A stretch of DNA of 64,000 bases, from assembly GCF_014650895.1 (NCBI RefSeq), contig NZ_BMVV01000013.1, positions 125,097 to 189,096 on the forward strand. The letters are read 5' to 3'. The DNA comes from Streptomyces omiyaensis. Lineage in GTDB: Bacteria > Actinomycetota > Actinomycetes > Streptomycetales > Streptomycetaceae. How positions within the stretch are numbered: position 1 is the first letter of the stretch; each line of letters begins with the position of its first letter. Shown one piece after another: positions 42,180 through 51,348 of the stretch. A program made the translations under genes and the position numbers. The notes under the pieces are model-generated. The model was not told the DNA's origin and did not search any database. It worked only from the letters and a program-made list of their open reading frames with translations.

Positions 42180-42809
42180 ATGAACGTCCGCCGCACCGCG
42201 CTCCCGCTGCTCACCGCCCTCCTGGTCGGCGGCTGCGTGGGCCTCCCGAAGCCCTCCGCGCCGCCCGCCCCCGCGACCGCGCCCCCCGCCCTCGCGCCCG
42301 CCGCGCAGCGCCCCCCGTCGGCGCTCCCGGAACCGCCGCCGGAGGCCGAGCCCCGGGAGGAGCTGGCCGACGTGGCCGAGGAGGGGCGGCGGGGCCCGGC
42401 GGACGGGGCCGGGGGCGTGCCCGTACCGCCCCGGGCCGATGCCGGGCGGGAAGGGGAGCGGGACCGGGAGCCGGGTGACGGAGGCGGCGGGGCGGGAGCG
42501 GTGCGCGCCCCGGCGCGGACGGCGGAGGCGCGCCCGGCGGGGGAGCGCCCGGCGGGGGAGCGCCGTGCGGGGCAGGGGGTGCGCCGGGAGGGAGGGGCGC
42601 GTCCGGGGAAGGAGTCCCGCCCGCCCCGTCCCCGTGCCGCGGGACCCGGCCGGGCGCCCGCGCCCCGGCCCGCCCCCGCCGGACAGGTCCCCGCCGGACG
42701 GACTCCCGCCGGGCAGGTCCCCGAGATGCGGAACCTGTGCCGCGAGGCCCAGCGGATCGACGCCCCCCTGGGCGCGGCGGAGCTGTGCCGGGGGATGTAC
42801 GGCCGCTGA
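42180..42809 (+). CDS. Small Pro/Arg/Glu-rich lipoprotein
   Basis: 209 residues. The signal peptide MNVRRTALPLLTALLVGGC ends at a lipobox (Cys19). The next 160 residues are low-complexity (Ala, Pro, Glu, Arg). The last 30 residues (MRNLCREAQRID and AAELCRGMYGR) form a compact motif with two Cys that may be the only folded part. I do not recognise a function. A GTG nine bases upstream (42171) is an alternative start. DNA contains many short repeats such as GCCGGGCGGGGGAGCG. Confidence 0.6.
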   Translation: MNVRRTALPLLTALLVGGCVGLPKPSAPPAPATAPPALAPAAQRPPSALPEPPPEAEPREELADVAEEGRRGPADGAGGVPVPPRADAGREGERDREPGDGGGGAGAVRAPARTAEARPAGERPAGERRAGQGVRREGGARPGKESRPPRPRAAGPGRAPAPRPAPAGQVPAGRTPAGQVPEMRNLCREAQRIDAPLGAAELCRGMYGR

Positions 42810-42891
42810 GCGGAGGCGGAGCCAGTGGCCCGGGCCGACGGTCCGTCAACGGACCGGAGTCCACGGGCCACTTCACCCTAGCGTCGTGTCC

Positions 42892-44320
42892 ATGGCAAAC
42901 CCCTCACCTGCGGAACCCCTCACCGGCGCACACCATCCCGGCGGCCCCCTCCTCCTCGGCAGGCCCTCACCGGCACGCTCCTTCCCGGTGCGCACCACCC
43001 CGGCGCTCACCACCCCGGGGACCTCCGGCTCCGCCCCGGCCTCCGGCTCCGCCCCGGCCTCCGGTTCCGGCCTCGCGCCCGGCCCCGCCCCCGGCGGCCG
43101 TCCGGCCGTGCCCCGCACGCTGCTCCTCGCGCAGCTGGGCAACTCCGTGGGCGACGGCGCCTTCTACGTGACCTGCGCGCCGTACTTCTCCGGGATCGTC
43201 GGGCTCTCCGCCGCGCAGGTCGGGGCAGGGCTCACCGTCGCCTGGGCGGTGGGCTCCCCGGCCGGGGTCCCGCTCGGAGCGTTCGCCGACCGGCGCGGCC
43301 CGCACGGCGTCTCCGTGCTCCTCGCCCTCGTGACGGCGGCGGCCGTCGCCTCCTTCCTCCTCGTCGCCTCCTTCCCCGCCTTCCTCGCCGCCACCCTCTA
43401 CGCCTGCGCGCAGAGCGGCCTGGCCGCCACCCGGCAGGCCCTCCTCGCCCGGACGGTCGACCCGGCCGGCCGGACCGCCGTCCTCGTCCGGCTCCAGGCC
43501 CTCTCCCACGCGGGCCTCGCCGTCGGCGCGGCCCTCGGCGGCCTCGCCCTCCACGCCGGCACCCGCGGCGCCTACCTCGCCGTGCCGGCCCTGGACGCGG
43601 CCGGCTTCCTGCTCTGCGCCCTGCTGCTCGGACGGCTCCGCGCGCCCCTCCCGCCCCGGTGCCCGCGTCCGCCGTCCGGGGCGCCTCCGTCACGGCCGTG
43701 CTGCGCGACGGCCCCCACGTGGTCCTCGCGCTCCTCAACGCGCTGATGCTGCTGCGGACGCCGGTCCTGAGCCTGGCCCTGCCGCTGTGGATCGCGCAGC
43801 GGACGGCGGCACCCGGCCGGACGGTCTCGGCGCTCTTCGTCCTCGACACCCTGGCCGTGACCCTCTTCCAGGTCCGCGCCGCCCGGTCGGTCACCGACCT
43901 CGGCACGGCCGCCCGCGCGGTCCGGGGCGCGGGCGCCGTCATGTGCGCCGCCTGCGCGGTCTTCGCGGTGACCGCGCTCCCCGCGCTGAGCGCCGGTGCC
44001 GCCGTCGCGGTCCTCGTGCTCGGCGCCGTGCTCCTCGTCGTCGCCGAGATGCGGCACGCCGCCGGTTCCTGGCAGCTGGGCCTCGGCCTCGCGCCCGCCG
44101 ACCGGACTCGCGCCCGCCGACCGGATCGGCCAGTACCAGGGCTTCCACGGCGCCGGCGTCCCGGTGGCCCGGGCGATCGGTCCGCTCGCCGTCACGACGC
44201 TCCTCGTCGGCGGCGGCCCCCCTCGGCTGGCTGCTGCTCGGTGCGGCCTTCCTCCTGGCCGCCGCGGCGACCGGCCCGGTCGCCCGCCGGGCGGCCAGGA
44301 CCCGGACCGCGACCGGGTAG
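42892..44320 (+). pseudogene. MFS transporter broken by three frame changes
   Basis: Read as one gene it would give about 470 residues of an MFS exporter (LLAQLGNSVGDGAFYVTCAPYF and GAFADRRGPHGVSVLLALV in the first part; later helices ALMLLRTPVLSLALPLWIA and GWLLLGAAFLLAAAA). The frame changes three times: near 43654-43659, where one C seems missing from a C-tract; at 44088-44125, where a 19-bp unit is duplicated; and at 44217-44222, where a C-tract has one C too many. TAGCGT ends 7 bases before ATG 42892, suggesting a leaderless transcript. The C-tract changes could be sequencing errors; the duplication is less easily explained that way. Confidence 0.75.
44088..44125. repeat. 19-bp perfect tandem duplication inside the MFS gene
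   Basis: CTCGCGCCCGCCGACCGGA occurs twice in a row (44088-44106, 44107-44125). Removing one copy restores a continuous reading frame (LAPADRIGQYQGFHG). Confidence 0.9.
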
Positions 44321-44350
44321 GAGTGCCCGCGGGGCGCGGGGCGCGCCGCG

Positions 44351-44405
44351 CCGACCGGGCCGCCGTCCGGTCCGGTGTCCGGTACCGACCGGGCCGCCGT
44401 CCGGT
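44351..44405. repeat. 21-bp direct repeat
   Basis: A 21-bp unit that begins CCGACCGGGCCG and ends TCCGGT occurs identically at 44351-44371 and 44385-44405, in the gap between the broken MFS gene and the serine hydrolase gene. Function unknown. Confidence 0.75.
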
Positions 44406-44441
44406 GCCCGGCGTGAGGTGCCCGCCGTCCGCCGTCCGGTG

Positions 44442-45416
44442 TCAGGTGCGGGGGCGGCCCTCGGTGAGGAGGGCGAAGCCGGGCCGGTCGACGGAGACGC
44501 TCGCGGCCGCGAGCACCACCACCCCGGTACCGGCCTCGCGGTCCAGGCCCAGCCAGGAGCGGAAGCCGCCGGTCCCGCCGTTGTGCATCGTGATCGCGAG
44601 GCTGCGGACGCGCAGCGTGATCCAGGCGGCGCCGATCCGGGTGCCCCCGCTGAACGGGGCGACCGGATCGAGCGCGGCCGTCCCCGGCGCCGTGCCGTCG
44701 AGGAGCGCCGCGGTGAAGCGCGCCATGCTGCCGATGTCGGCCCGGATCCCGCCGGCCGGCCCGAGCGCCTCGCCCGTCCACGGCTCGCGCCGCCCGCCCC
44801 GCCGGGTCGTCCCCTCCAGGGCCCCCGGCCGCAGGTCGGCCGCGGTGGCGGGGAGGTAGAACCGGTCGAGGCCGAGCGGCCGCCCGATCCGCGCGGCGAC
44901 CAGCTCCTCGTACGACGTCCCGGCGGCGGCGGCCAGCGCGTGCCCCAGCAGTTCGAAGCCGAGGTTGGAGTAGCGGGGCCGCGCGGAGCCCGGCCGGACG
45001 GTGCGGGCCTGGTCGAGGAGCTCGGCGACGTCCTCGCCGTACGGATTGGCGCCGTGCCGCCACAGCGCGAACGTCCGCCGCCACGGCCGCGCCGCGGCGG
45101 GAATCCGCGGCAGCCCCGACCGGTGCGTCGCCAGCGTCCCGAGCGTCACCGAGCCGACCGGCACGTCCGCCAGCGGCAGCAGCGCCCCGAGCGCCGTCCC
45201 GGCCGTCACCTCGCCGCGCTCCAGCGCGTCCGCGTACAGGAGCCCCGTGACGCCCTTCGACACGGACCCGATCTCGTAATCGGCCCCGAGCCCCGCCCCC
45301 ACGGACGCCGTCACCGCGCCCTCGGGGCCGAGCAGCGCCCCGGCGACCGGGAACCGCCCGCCCGTCAGCGCCCGCAGCCGCTCCGCCAGTCGTGCGTCAC
45401 CATGATCCCCATCCAT
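44442..45416 (-). CDS. Serine hydrolase of the class C beta-lactamase / DD-peptidase fold
   Basis: 324 residues. The three active-site motifs are present: SVSK in YEIGSVSKGVTG, YSN in RYSNLGFELLGH, and HNGG in TMHNGGTGGFRSW. This is the class C beta-lactamase/esterase-like set. No signal peptide is visible, so an intracellular esterase- or peptidase-like role is more likely than antibiotic resistance. ATG 45416 has TAGGGT ending 7 bases before it on the coding strand, so the transcript may be leaderless. It is divergent from the CAP fusion gene. Confidence 0.85.
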   Translation of the reverse strand: MDGDHGDARLAERLRALTGGRFPVAGALLGPEGAVTASVGAGLGADYEIGSVSKGVTGLLYADALERGEVTAGTALGALLPLADVPVGSVTLGTLATHRSGLPRIPAAARPWRRTFALWRHGANPYGEDVAELLDQARTVRPGSARPRYSNLGFELLGHALAAAAGTSYEELVAARIGRPLGLDRFYLPATAADLRPGALEGTTRRGGRREPWTGEALGPAGGIRADIGSMARFTAALLDGTAPGTAALDPVAPFSGGTRIGAAWITLRVRSLAITMHNGGTGGFRSWLGLDREAGTGVVVLAAASVSVDRPGFALLTEGRPRT

Positions 45417-45613
45417 GCGGCCCACCCTAGAAGGCCGGACCCGTCCCCGGCCACGCCCGGCGGAGCCCCCGGCCGGCCGGCCCGGAGCCGCGGCGGTCCG
45501 CTTGTGACCCACGTCACGGATTCCGCTTTCCCTCTTTCCGTTATCCCCCTCCTCGGCCGAGGCTCTCCCAGGCGCAGGGAAATCCGGGAACGGGCGAGAG
45601 AAGGACGAACGGC

Positions 45614-47392
45614 GTGCAGCAGACCATGGGTGCGGACCAGACGGCGGAGTGGATACGGGCGGCGCAGTACGGCGACCCCTGGGCGTGCGACCAGCTCCTC
45701 CGGGCCCACCAGCCGCTCGTCGGCGCCCTGGCGTCGCGCGCCCTGGTGGCCCGTCCCGCGGTCGCCGTCGAGACCGTCGTGGGGGAGACCCTGCGCCGGG
45801 CCCACGGCTCCCTGCACACGCTGCCCCACCCGGACGCCTTCCGGTCCTGGCTGGTGGCCCTCGCCGTCGACACCACCCTCGGACACGCCGCCGCCTCGCT
45901 CGACCAGGCCGCGGGATGGCTGGACGTGCAGGACGCGATGCTGGCGGCGCTCGGCTCGCTGGAGGACGAGGGACAACTCCTGCGCCACGAGACGTCGGCC
46001 GCGCTCGGGTGGACGCCCGAGGAGACCGCGACCCGGATGGCGACCGTGCGGGTGCGCGTCGACGCCGCCCGGTCCGTCGCCTCCGCCCTCGCCCGGCGGC
46101 CGCGCTGCCCCCGGCTCCAGGAACTGACCGCCGGCTGGGACGGACGGCCGGGCGCGGGGTGGCGCGACCACCTCGCCGCGCACACGAGCCGCTGCGCCGG
46201 GTGCGGCGGGGTCGCGCCGGCGGCGCCCGCCGCGCAGGCGTGGCCGGTGGCGGGCTTCGGAGGAGCCGCGCCGACCGTGGGCGCGGCCTTCACCGCGCCG
46301 GAGGGCGGGGCCGGGTACGGGCCCGAGGCCGCCGCCGGGTACGCGACCGGAGCGGGGTTCGGGTACGGGCCCGAGGCCGCGTTCGGCGCGGAGGCCGGGT
46401 TCGCCTCCGAGGCCGCGTTCGACGCGGAGGCGGAGTACGACCTCCAGGCCGAGGCCGAGGGCGGGCTCGGCGGTGACGACGTGACGCGGGCGTACGACCT
46501 CGGCGGGCTCGCCGCGGCGCCGGCCGGACGGCGCGGATCGCGGGCGGCCCTCCGGCGGCGGCGCCAGGCACAGGAGAAGACCCGGCGGCGGGCCGCCGTC
46601 GCGGCCGGGATCGCGGTCGTCGCCGTGACGGGCGGGGCGTTCTCGTTCTACGGAGGGCGCGACGGGCAGCGCGAGATCCTGGAGGCGAACCGCGCGCTCG
46701 TCCCCGCCCCCGACGTGCCGCTCACGCACGAACCGGACTCGCTGGGGGCCACGCCCGCCACCACGGGCGCGGCCCCCTCCGCCACCGCCACGACGGCCCC
46801 CCGGCCCACCGCCACCACCGCCACGCCCGGCACCGCCGGGAAGAAGACCCCCACCGCCCGCCCGACCACGGCGAGCCCGACCCCGCAGCGCACCACCGCG
46901 AGCCCCACCGCCACCCCGGCGAAGAAGCCCTCCGCCCCGAAGCCCACCCGCACCGCCCCGAAGCCGACGGCCGACACCGACCCCGGCGGCGGCGCGCAGA
47001 ACGACTCCGGCCAGACGTCGGCGGCGGACCAGGTCCTCTCCCTCGTCAACGCCGAACGCGCCAAGGCGGGCTGCGGGCCGCTCACCGCGAACGCCGCCCT
47101 CGCGCGCGCCGCGCAGGGCCACTCCGACGACATGGCCGCCCGGGACTTCTTCGACCACACCAACCCCGACGGCGCCGGCCCGGGCGAGCGGGTCACCGCG
47201 GCCGGGTACCCCTGGGCGACCTACGGCGAGAACATCGCGATGGGCCAGACCACGGCGGAGCAGGTCATGGAGGGCTGGATGAACAGCCCGGGCCACCGCG
47301 CCAACATCCTCAACTGCGACTTCAAGGAGATCGGGGTCGGCGTCCAGACCGACGGAGGCCCCTACTGGACCCAGGTCTTCGGCGCCCGCTGA
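45614..47392 (+). CDS. Sigma-like / zinc-motif / transmembrane / CAP-domain fusion protein
   Basis: 592 residues. Residues 10-85 (AEWIRAAQYGDPWACDQLLR, VVGETLRRAHGSLHTLP, DAFRSWLVALA) resemble region 2 of an ECF sigma factor. HTSRCAGC (His190, Cys194, Cys197) has the HxxxCxxC form of zinc-binding anti-sigma factors. An Ala/Gly/Tyr-rich stretch (about 210-300) and an Arg-rich patch precede one transmembrane helix (about 328-345). A Thr/Pro/Lys linker leads to an extracellular CAP/SCP domain (470-592) with GHSDDMAARDFFDHTNPDG, YGENIA and MNSPGHRANIL. GTG 45614 follows AAGGACG. The cytosolic part could sense or bind polymerase while the CAP domain faces outside; this is inference. Confidence 0.8.
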   Translation: MQQTMGADQTAEWIRAAQYGDPWACDQLLRAHQPLVGALASRALVARPAVAVETVVGETLRRAHGSLHTLPHPDAFRSWLVALAVDTTLGHAAASLDQAAGWLDVQDAMLAALGSLEDEGQLLRHETSAALGWTPEETATRMATVRVRVDAARSVASALARRPRCPRLQELTAGWDGRPGAGWRDHLAAHTSRCAGCGGVAPAAPAAQAWPVAGFGGAAPTVGAAFTAPEGGAGYGPEAAAGYATGAGFGYGPEAAFGAEAGFASEAAFDAEAEYDLQAEAEGGLGGDDVTRAYDLGGLAAAPAGRRGSRAALRRRRQAQEKTRRRAAVAAGIAVVAVTGGAFSFYGGRDGQREILEANRALVPAPDVPLTHEPDSLGATPATTGAAPSATATTAPRPTATTATPGTAGKKTPTARPTTASPTPQRTTASPTATPAKKPSAPKPTRTAPKPTADTDPGGGAQNDSGQTSAADQVLSLVNAERAKAGCGPLTANAALARAAQGHSDDMAARDFFDHTNPDGAGPGERVTAAGYPWATYGENIAMGQTTAEQVMEGWMNSPGHRANILNCDFKEIGVGVQTDGGPYWTQVFGAR

Positions 47393-47422
47393 ACCGCCCG
47401 CCGAACCGCCCGCCGAACCGCC

Positions 47423-47449
47423 CCCGGGCCGCCCGCCGAGCGGCCCGGG
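47423..47449. terminator. Hairpin between convergent genes
   Basis: CCCGGGCCGC pairs with GCGGCCCGGG around a 7-base loop, between the CAP fusion gene and the LuxR-type gene. Copies of CCGAACCGCCCG precede it. Confidence 0.65.
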
Positions 47450-47458
47450 CGGCCCGCG

Positions 47459-50227
47459 TCAGTGCCCCGGCCCCGGCCCCGTCCAGGACAGGGGTTCCGG
47501 TCCCGCCCCCGCGATCAGGGCGGACAGCTCGACCCGGGAGCGGATCTGGAGCCGGGCGTAGATCCCGCGCAGGTGGTGGTCGACGGTCCGGGGGCTCAGC
47601 GTCAGCCGGGCGGCGACCTCCTGGTTCGTGGCGCCGTCCGCGACCAGCCGGGCGATCCGCTGCTGCTGCGGGGTGAGATCGGCCAGCGCCGAGGGCTCCG
47701 GCGGCCGCGCGCCCGGCGCGCCCGTCGCCCGGAGTTCGGCGCGGGCCTGGCGGGCCCACCCCTCGGCGGCGGCACGCTCGAACGTGACCAGCGCGTCGCG
47801 CAGCGGGCCCCGCGCCTCTCCCGGGCGCCGGCGCCGGCGCAGCCAGGTGCCGTACGCGAAGAGCGTGCGGGCCCGTTCGAAGTCGTTGCCGCCGTCCTCG
47901 TGACGCCGCAGGGCCTCGCCGAACCAGCGGCTCGTCTCCTCGCCGTGCCGGGCCAGCAGCGCCCGGCACCGCGCCAGTTGGGCCGGGGCCGTACGGTCGA
48001 TCCCGAAGTCGCTCCAGAGGGCGTACTCCTCCGTCGCCCCCCGCGCCTCCGCCACGCGCCCCGACGCCACCGCCGCCTCCACGAAGCACGGCACGGCCAG
48101 CATCCGGAGCGCGAAGTGCCCGCCGCGCGGTCCGGGGCGGACCAGGGGCGCGAGGCGCGCGGCGGCCTGGGCGGCCAGCCCGCCGCCCAGCTCCGCCCGG
48201 GCCAGCGCCCATTCGGCGAGCGTCACCGCCTGTGCGAGGCCGTGCGGGCGTCCGATCGCCAGCGCCCGCTCCGCGTGCTCCGCGACCGACGACCCGTCGC
48301 CCGTCACCGACGCCACCAGCGCCAGCACCGCGTGCTGGTGGGCGGCGGAGTTCGGCTGGCCGGTGGCGCGGGCCGCGCGCAGCCCCTCGCCGGCGGTGTG
48401 ACCGGCCCGCGCGTACCGTCCGGCCCGCAGCTCGGCGTACGCGAGGTGCTCCAGGATCCGGGGCAGGAGCGAGGTCCGCTGCTCCGCCCGCGCCCGGGCC
48501 AGCGCCCTGCCGTGCAGCCGGGCCGCCGCCGTGACGTCCCCGAGCACCAGCGCCGCCGACCCGGCCCGCAGCAGCAGCCGGGGCTCGTCCCGCACCGCCC
48601 CGACCGCGACCACCGGGGCGAGCCGGGCCCGCGCCCGGTCCGGGCGGACCGTGAGCGCCGCCCGCAGCCCGTCGGCGAAGGCCCGTTCGGTGCCCGGCGC
48701 GGCCGGGGCCAGGTCGAGCGCGGCGAGGCAGGCGCCGACGTCCCCCGCCGCCCACGCCGCCTCCATCGCGAGGAACCGCGCGTCCGCCGCCTCGGCCGGC
48801 TCCCGGTCCCGCAGCACCTTCGCCGCCTGGAGGAACGCCTCGTGCGCGTCCATGACCGGCCCGCTCGCGAGCGCCGCGAACCCGCGCGTCACCAGCGTCC
48901 GCCCCCGGGCCGCCGCGGAGCGCGCGCGCACGGCCGGCGGCGGTCCGAGCCGATCGGCCCGGTGCCGCTCGTGCCGGTCGGGCAGACCGGACGCGGCGGC
49001 ACCCGCACCGCTGAGCCGGGTCCGCTCCCGGGCCGGCTCCCGGTCCCGGGCCTGGACCCGGTCGTGGTCCGGGCGGACGGTCCGGTCCGGGCGGACGGTC
49101 CGGTCCGGGGCCGGCTTCGGTTCCCGGCCCCACCCCTGCTCCCTGTCCTGCTCCTGCTCCCGGTCCTGGCCCTGCTCCTCGTCCCGGTACCGGTCCGGGG
49201 TCCTGGTGCGGGTACCGGTGCGCGTGGCGTCGCCGCCGTGGACGGCCGCCCGGCGCAGGAACGGGTCGGGGAAGGCGAGTTCGTCGTCCCGGAGGTGCAG
49301 GAGACCGGCCGCCACCAGACCGTCGAGGGTCTCCGTCGGCACGCGCAGGGACCGGGCCAGGGCCAGGGCCGTGCGGACGTCCGTGCGGTCCGGGTCCCCG
49401 GGCGGAGGGCCCTCCGGGTCCGGGGCGCCGCAGGCCCGGGCCACCACGCCCAGCAGCCTGCGCCCGTCCACCGGGAGCGCGCCGAGCAGCCCGCCGTACA
49501 CCGTGGTCAGGACGGCGTCGTCGACCAGCCTCCCCCGCGGGGGCGTCGTCCCGGCCAGCACGCCCGGCGCGAGCCGGCGCACCGCCTCGACCAGGACGCC
49601 GGGGTGCCCGGCCGCCTCGTCGAGGAGCCGCTCGGCCACGGCAGGTCCGGCGCGCCCCCCGGTGGCGTCCCGCAGCAGGGCCCGGGCGCTCGCGCGGCCC
49701 AGGCGCGGCAGCCGGACCAGCGGCGCGGCGTCCGCGGCGGGCAGTGGCCGGCCGGGCGCGGCCGCCACCAGCCAGCCGACGCGGACCGTGCCCCGCGCGC
49801 CCGGCGCGCGCCAGTGCGCGGCGAACGCGGCCCGCGAGTGGGCGTCCCACAGCGGGAAGTCGTCGAGGCAGAGCAGGACGGGCCCCCGGCCGGTCAGGCA
49901 GGCGGCCAGCGCCGCCGCGATCCCGTCCGTGCCCCGGGCGAGCCGGGCCGCCCGGCAGGCCGCGGCCCCGGACGGGGCCAGCGCCGTGAACAGCGCCCGT
50001 GCTCCGCTCCACGGCACGTGCCGGCGCGGCGGGTCGACCGTGTACGCCTCGCCCGGGAAGTCCCGCGCCGCGCGGGCCAGCAGCACCGAGCGCCCCTCGC
50101 CGGGGCCCCCGGTCACGCGCACCACCCGTTCGATCCCGGGCGGAGCACTCTTCGGACACAACAGCTGGGAGACGGCGGCGAGTTCGGCCTCCCGGCCGTA
50201 CAGCACGGGTCCGGTGTCGGCGGTCAC
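47459..50227 (-). CDS. Large LuxR-type (LAL) regulator with degenerate Walker A
   Basis: 922 residues. LYGREAELAAV opens an AAA-type ATPase region. The P-loop reads GGPGEGRS (40-47), with Arg46 where Lys is normal; Walker B is VLLCLDDFPLWD. Residues about 330-413 are a charged Arg/Asp/Glu/Gln-rich insertion with repeats such as TVRPDRTVRPD. A TPR-like helical region fills the middle, and a LuxR helix-turn-helix (LTPQQQRIARLVADGATNQE, TVDHHLRGIYARL) ends the protein. LAL regulators activate catabolic or antibiotic genes. GTG 50227 was chosen because TAGCGT ends 7 bases before it. The Lys change may weaken ATP hydrolysis. Confidence 0.85.
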   Translation of the reverse strand: MTADTGPVLYGREAELAAVSQLLCPKSAPPGIERVVRVTGGPGEGRSVLLARAARDFPGEAYTVDPPRRHVPWSGARALFTALAPSGAAACRAARLARGTDGIAAALAACLTGRGPVLLCLDDFPLWDAHSRAAFAAHWRAPGARGTVRVGWLVAAAPGRPLPAADAAPLVRLPRLGRASARALLRDATGGRAGPAVAERLLDEAAGHPGVLVEAVRRLAPGVLAGTTPPRGRLVDDAVLTTVYGGLLGALPVDGRRLLGVVARACGAPDPEGPPPGDPDRTDVRTALALARSLRVPTETLDGLVAAGLLHLRDDELAFPDPFLRRAAVHGGDATRTGTRTRTPDRYRDEEQGQDREQEQDREQGWGREPKPAPDRTVRPDRTVRPDHDRVQARDREPARERTRLSGAGAAASGLPDRHERHRADRLGPPPAVRARSAAARGRTLVTRGFAALASGPVMDAHEAFLQAAKVLRDREPAEAADARFLAMEAAWAAGDVGACLAALDLAPAAPGTERAFADGLRAALTVRPDRARARLAPVVAVGAVRDEPRLLLRAGSAALVLGDVTAAARLHGRALARARAEQRTSLLPRILEHLAYAELRAGRYARAGHTAGEGLRAARATGQPNSAAHQHAVLALVASVTGDGSSVAEHAERALAIGRPHGLAQAVTLAEWALARAELGGGLAAQAAARLAPLVRPGPRGGHFALRMLAVPCFVEAAVASGRVAEARGATEEYALWSDFGIDRTAPAQLARCRALLARHGEETSRWFGEALRRHEDGGNDFERARTLFAYGTWLRRRRRPGEARGPLRDALVTFERAAAEGWARQARAELRATGAPGARPPEPSALADLTPQQQRIARLVADGATNQEVAARLTLSPRTVDHHLRGIYARLQIRSRVELSALIAGAGPEPLSWTGPGPGH

Positions 50228-50334
50228 GCCCGTCACGCTAACGGGCCAGGCCGGGGGCGGGAACGGAGCGGTACGGGGGTCTGGGCCGGAGCCCAGCCCC
50301 CCGTACGACGGGCTGTGCCCGCGCACAGGACCGT

Positions 50335-50480
50335 CGAGAACCCCCCTCGGGAACCGTCAGGACCCCTCCCCGGGAACCGTCAGGACCCTTCGCGAACCGC
50401 CGGGGCCCTTTCGTGAACCGCCGGCGGCCTGGCGGGGCCCTTCGGAAGCCGTCGGCAACCGTCGGGACCCCTCGCGGCCG
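50335..50480. repeat. Degenerate direct repeats between LuxR and hydrolase genes
   Basis: Units close to GGGAACCGTCAGGACCCCTC recur about five times with increasing divergence (GAACCGCCGGGGCCC and similar). They fill the space between the polyester-hydrolase gene's stop and the LuxR promoter region. Confidence 0.6.
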
Positions 50481-50481
50481 G

Positions 50482-51348
50482 TCAGGAACCGAGCGGGCAC
50501 GTGCCCCGGTACTCGTCGATCGTCAGGCTCGGCCGCGGCAGCGGGCAGAGGAACTGCTCGTACCGGGTGTCGTCGTCGACGAAGCGCTTCAGCCACGCGA
50601 TGCTGTACTTCGCGATCGTCGTGTTCGACGTGTTGGGCGTGAAGTGCGTGGCGCCGTTCAGCTCCAGGTACGCCTTGTCCAGGCCGGCGGAGAAGCTCTC
50701 GTAGAACGGCTCGGAGTGGGTCGCGACGGGCGCGACCGTGTCGCCGTCCGCGCCGATGACGAGGGTCGGCGTGGTGATCTCGGGCCAGCTCTTGTCCGTG
50801 TTCCAGCCGGTGAGCGGCACCGCGGCCTTCAGGCTCGGCCGGCTCTTCGCCGCCTCCAGCGTGCCGCCGCCGCCCATCGAGTGACCCATCACGCCCAGCC
50901 GCGAGGCGTCGATCCGGTCCCGGACCGAGCTCCTCTGGGTGAGGTGGTCGAGCGCGGCGAGGAGCTGGCGGCCCCGGCTGTCGGGCTGGTCGAGCGTGGT
51001 GAGCGTGTCGATGACGAAGACGACGAAGCCCTGGGACGCCAGGCGCGGTCCGAGCCAGGCGACCGACGACTGGGTGGCGGTGAAGCCGGGGGAGATCGCC
51101 ACGGCGCCGAACGTGCCGTCGCCCGTGCTCGTCGGGTAGTAGATGGTGCCGCCGCCGAACCCGGACGCGGCGAGCGAGGAGACGGAGGTCTGCGCGACCG
51201 CGTACGGGCCGCGCAGCGCCTCGACGCTCGCCTGGGTGGGGGCGGGACCGCGCTCGTACGGGTTGCCGGCGGCGGCTCCCGCGCCGGGGGCGAGGAGCAG
51301 CGCGAGGCCGGCGGCTGCGGCGGTGGCCGCGGCAAGGTATCGCTTCAC
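50482..51348 (-). CDS. Secreted polyester hydrolase (cutinase / PET-hydrolase family)
   Basis: 288 residues. A signal peptide (about 1-27) precedes NPYERGPAPTQASVEALRGPY, the mature start of Thermobifida-type cutinases. The catalytic triad is Ser157 in GHSMGGGG, Asp203 in GADGDTVAPVATH and His235 in NGATHF. The oxyanion/aromatic clamp is SPGF (Phe89, where TfCut2 has Tyr) and Trp182 in LTGWN. Cys268 and Cys284 match the C-terminal disulfide of the family. Type I enzymes hydrolyse cutin, polyesters and in many cases PET. GTG 51348 has GAGAGGA upstream. Confidence 0.9.
   Translation of the reverse strand: MKRYLAAATAAAAGLALLLAPGAGAAAGNPYERGPAPTQASVEALRGPYAVAQTSVSSLAASGFGGGTIYYPTSTGDGTFGAVAISPGFTATQSSVAWLGPRLASQGFVVFVIDTLTTLDQPDSRGRQLLAALDHLTQRSSVRDRIDASRLGVMGHSMGGGGTLEAAKSRPSLKAAVPLTGWNTDKSWPEITTPTLVIGADGDTVAPVATHSEPFYESFSAGLDKAYLELNGATHFTPNTSNTTIAKYSIAWLKRFVDDDTRYEQFLCPLPRPSLTIDEYRGTCPLGS

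Noticed and set aside
44442..45416. Beta-lactamase giving antibiotic resistance
   Set aside because: The fold and motifs fit, but there is no signal peptide, so an intracellular esterase- or peptidase-like enzyme is more likely.
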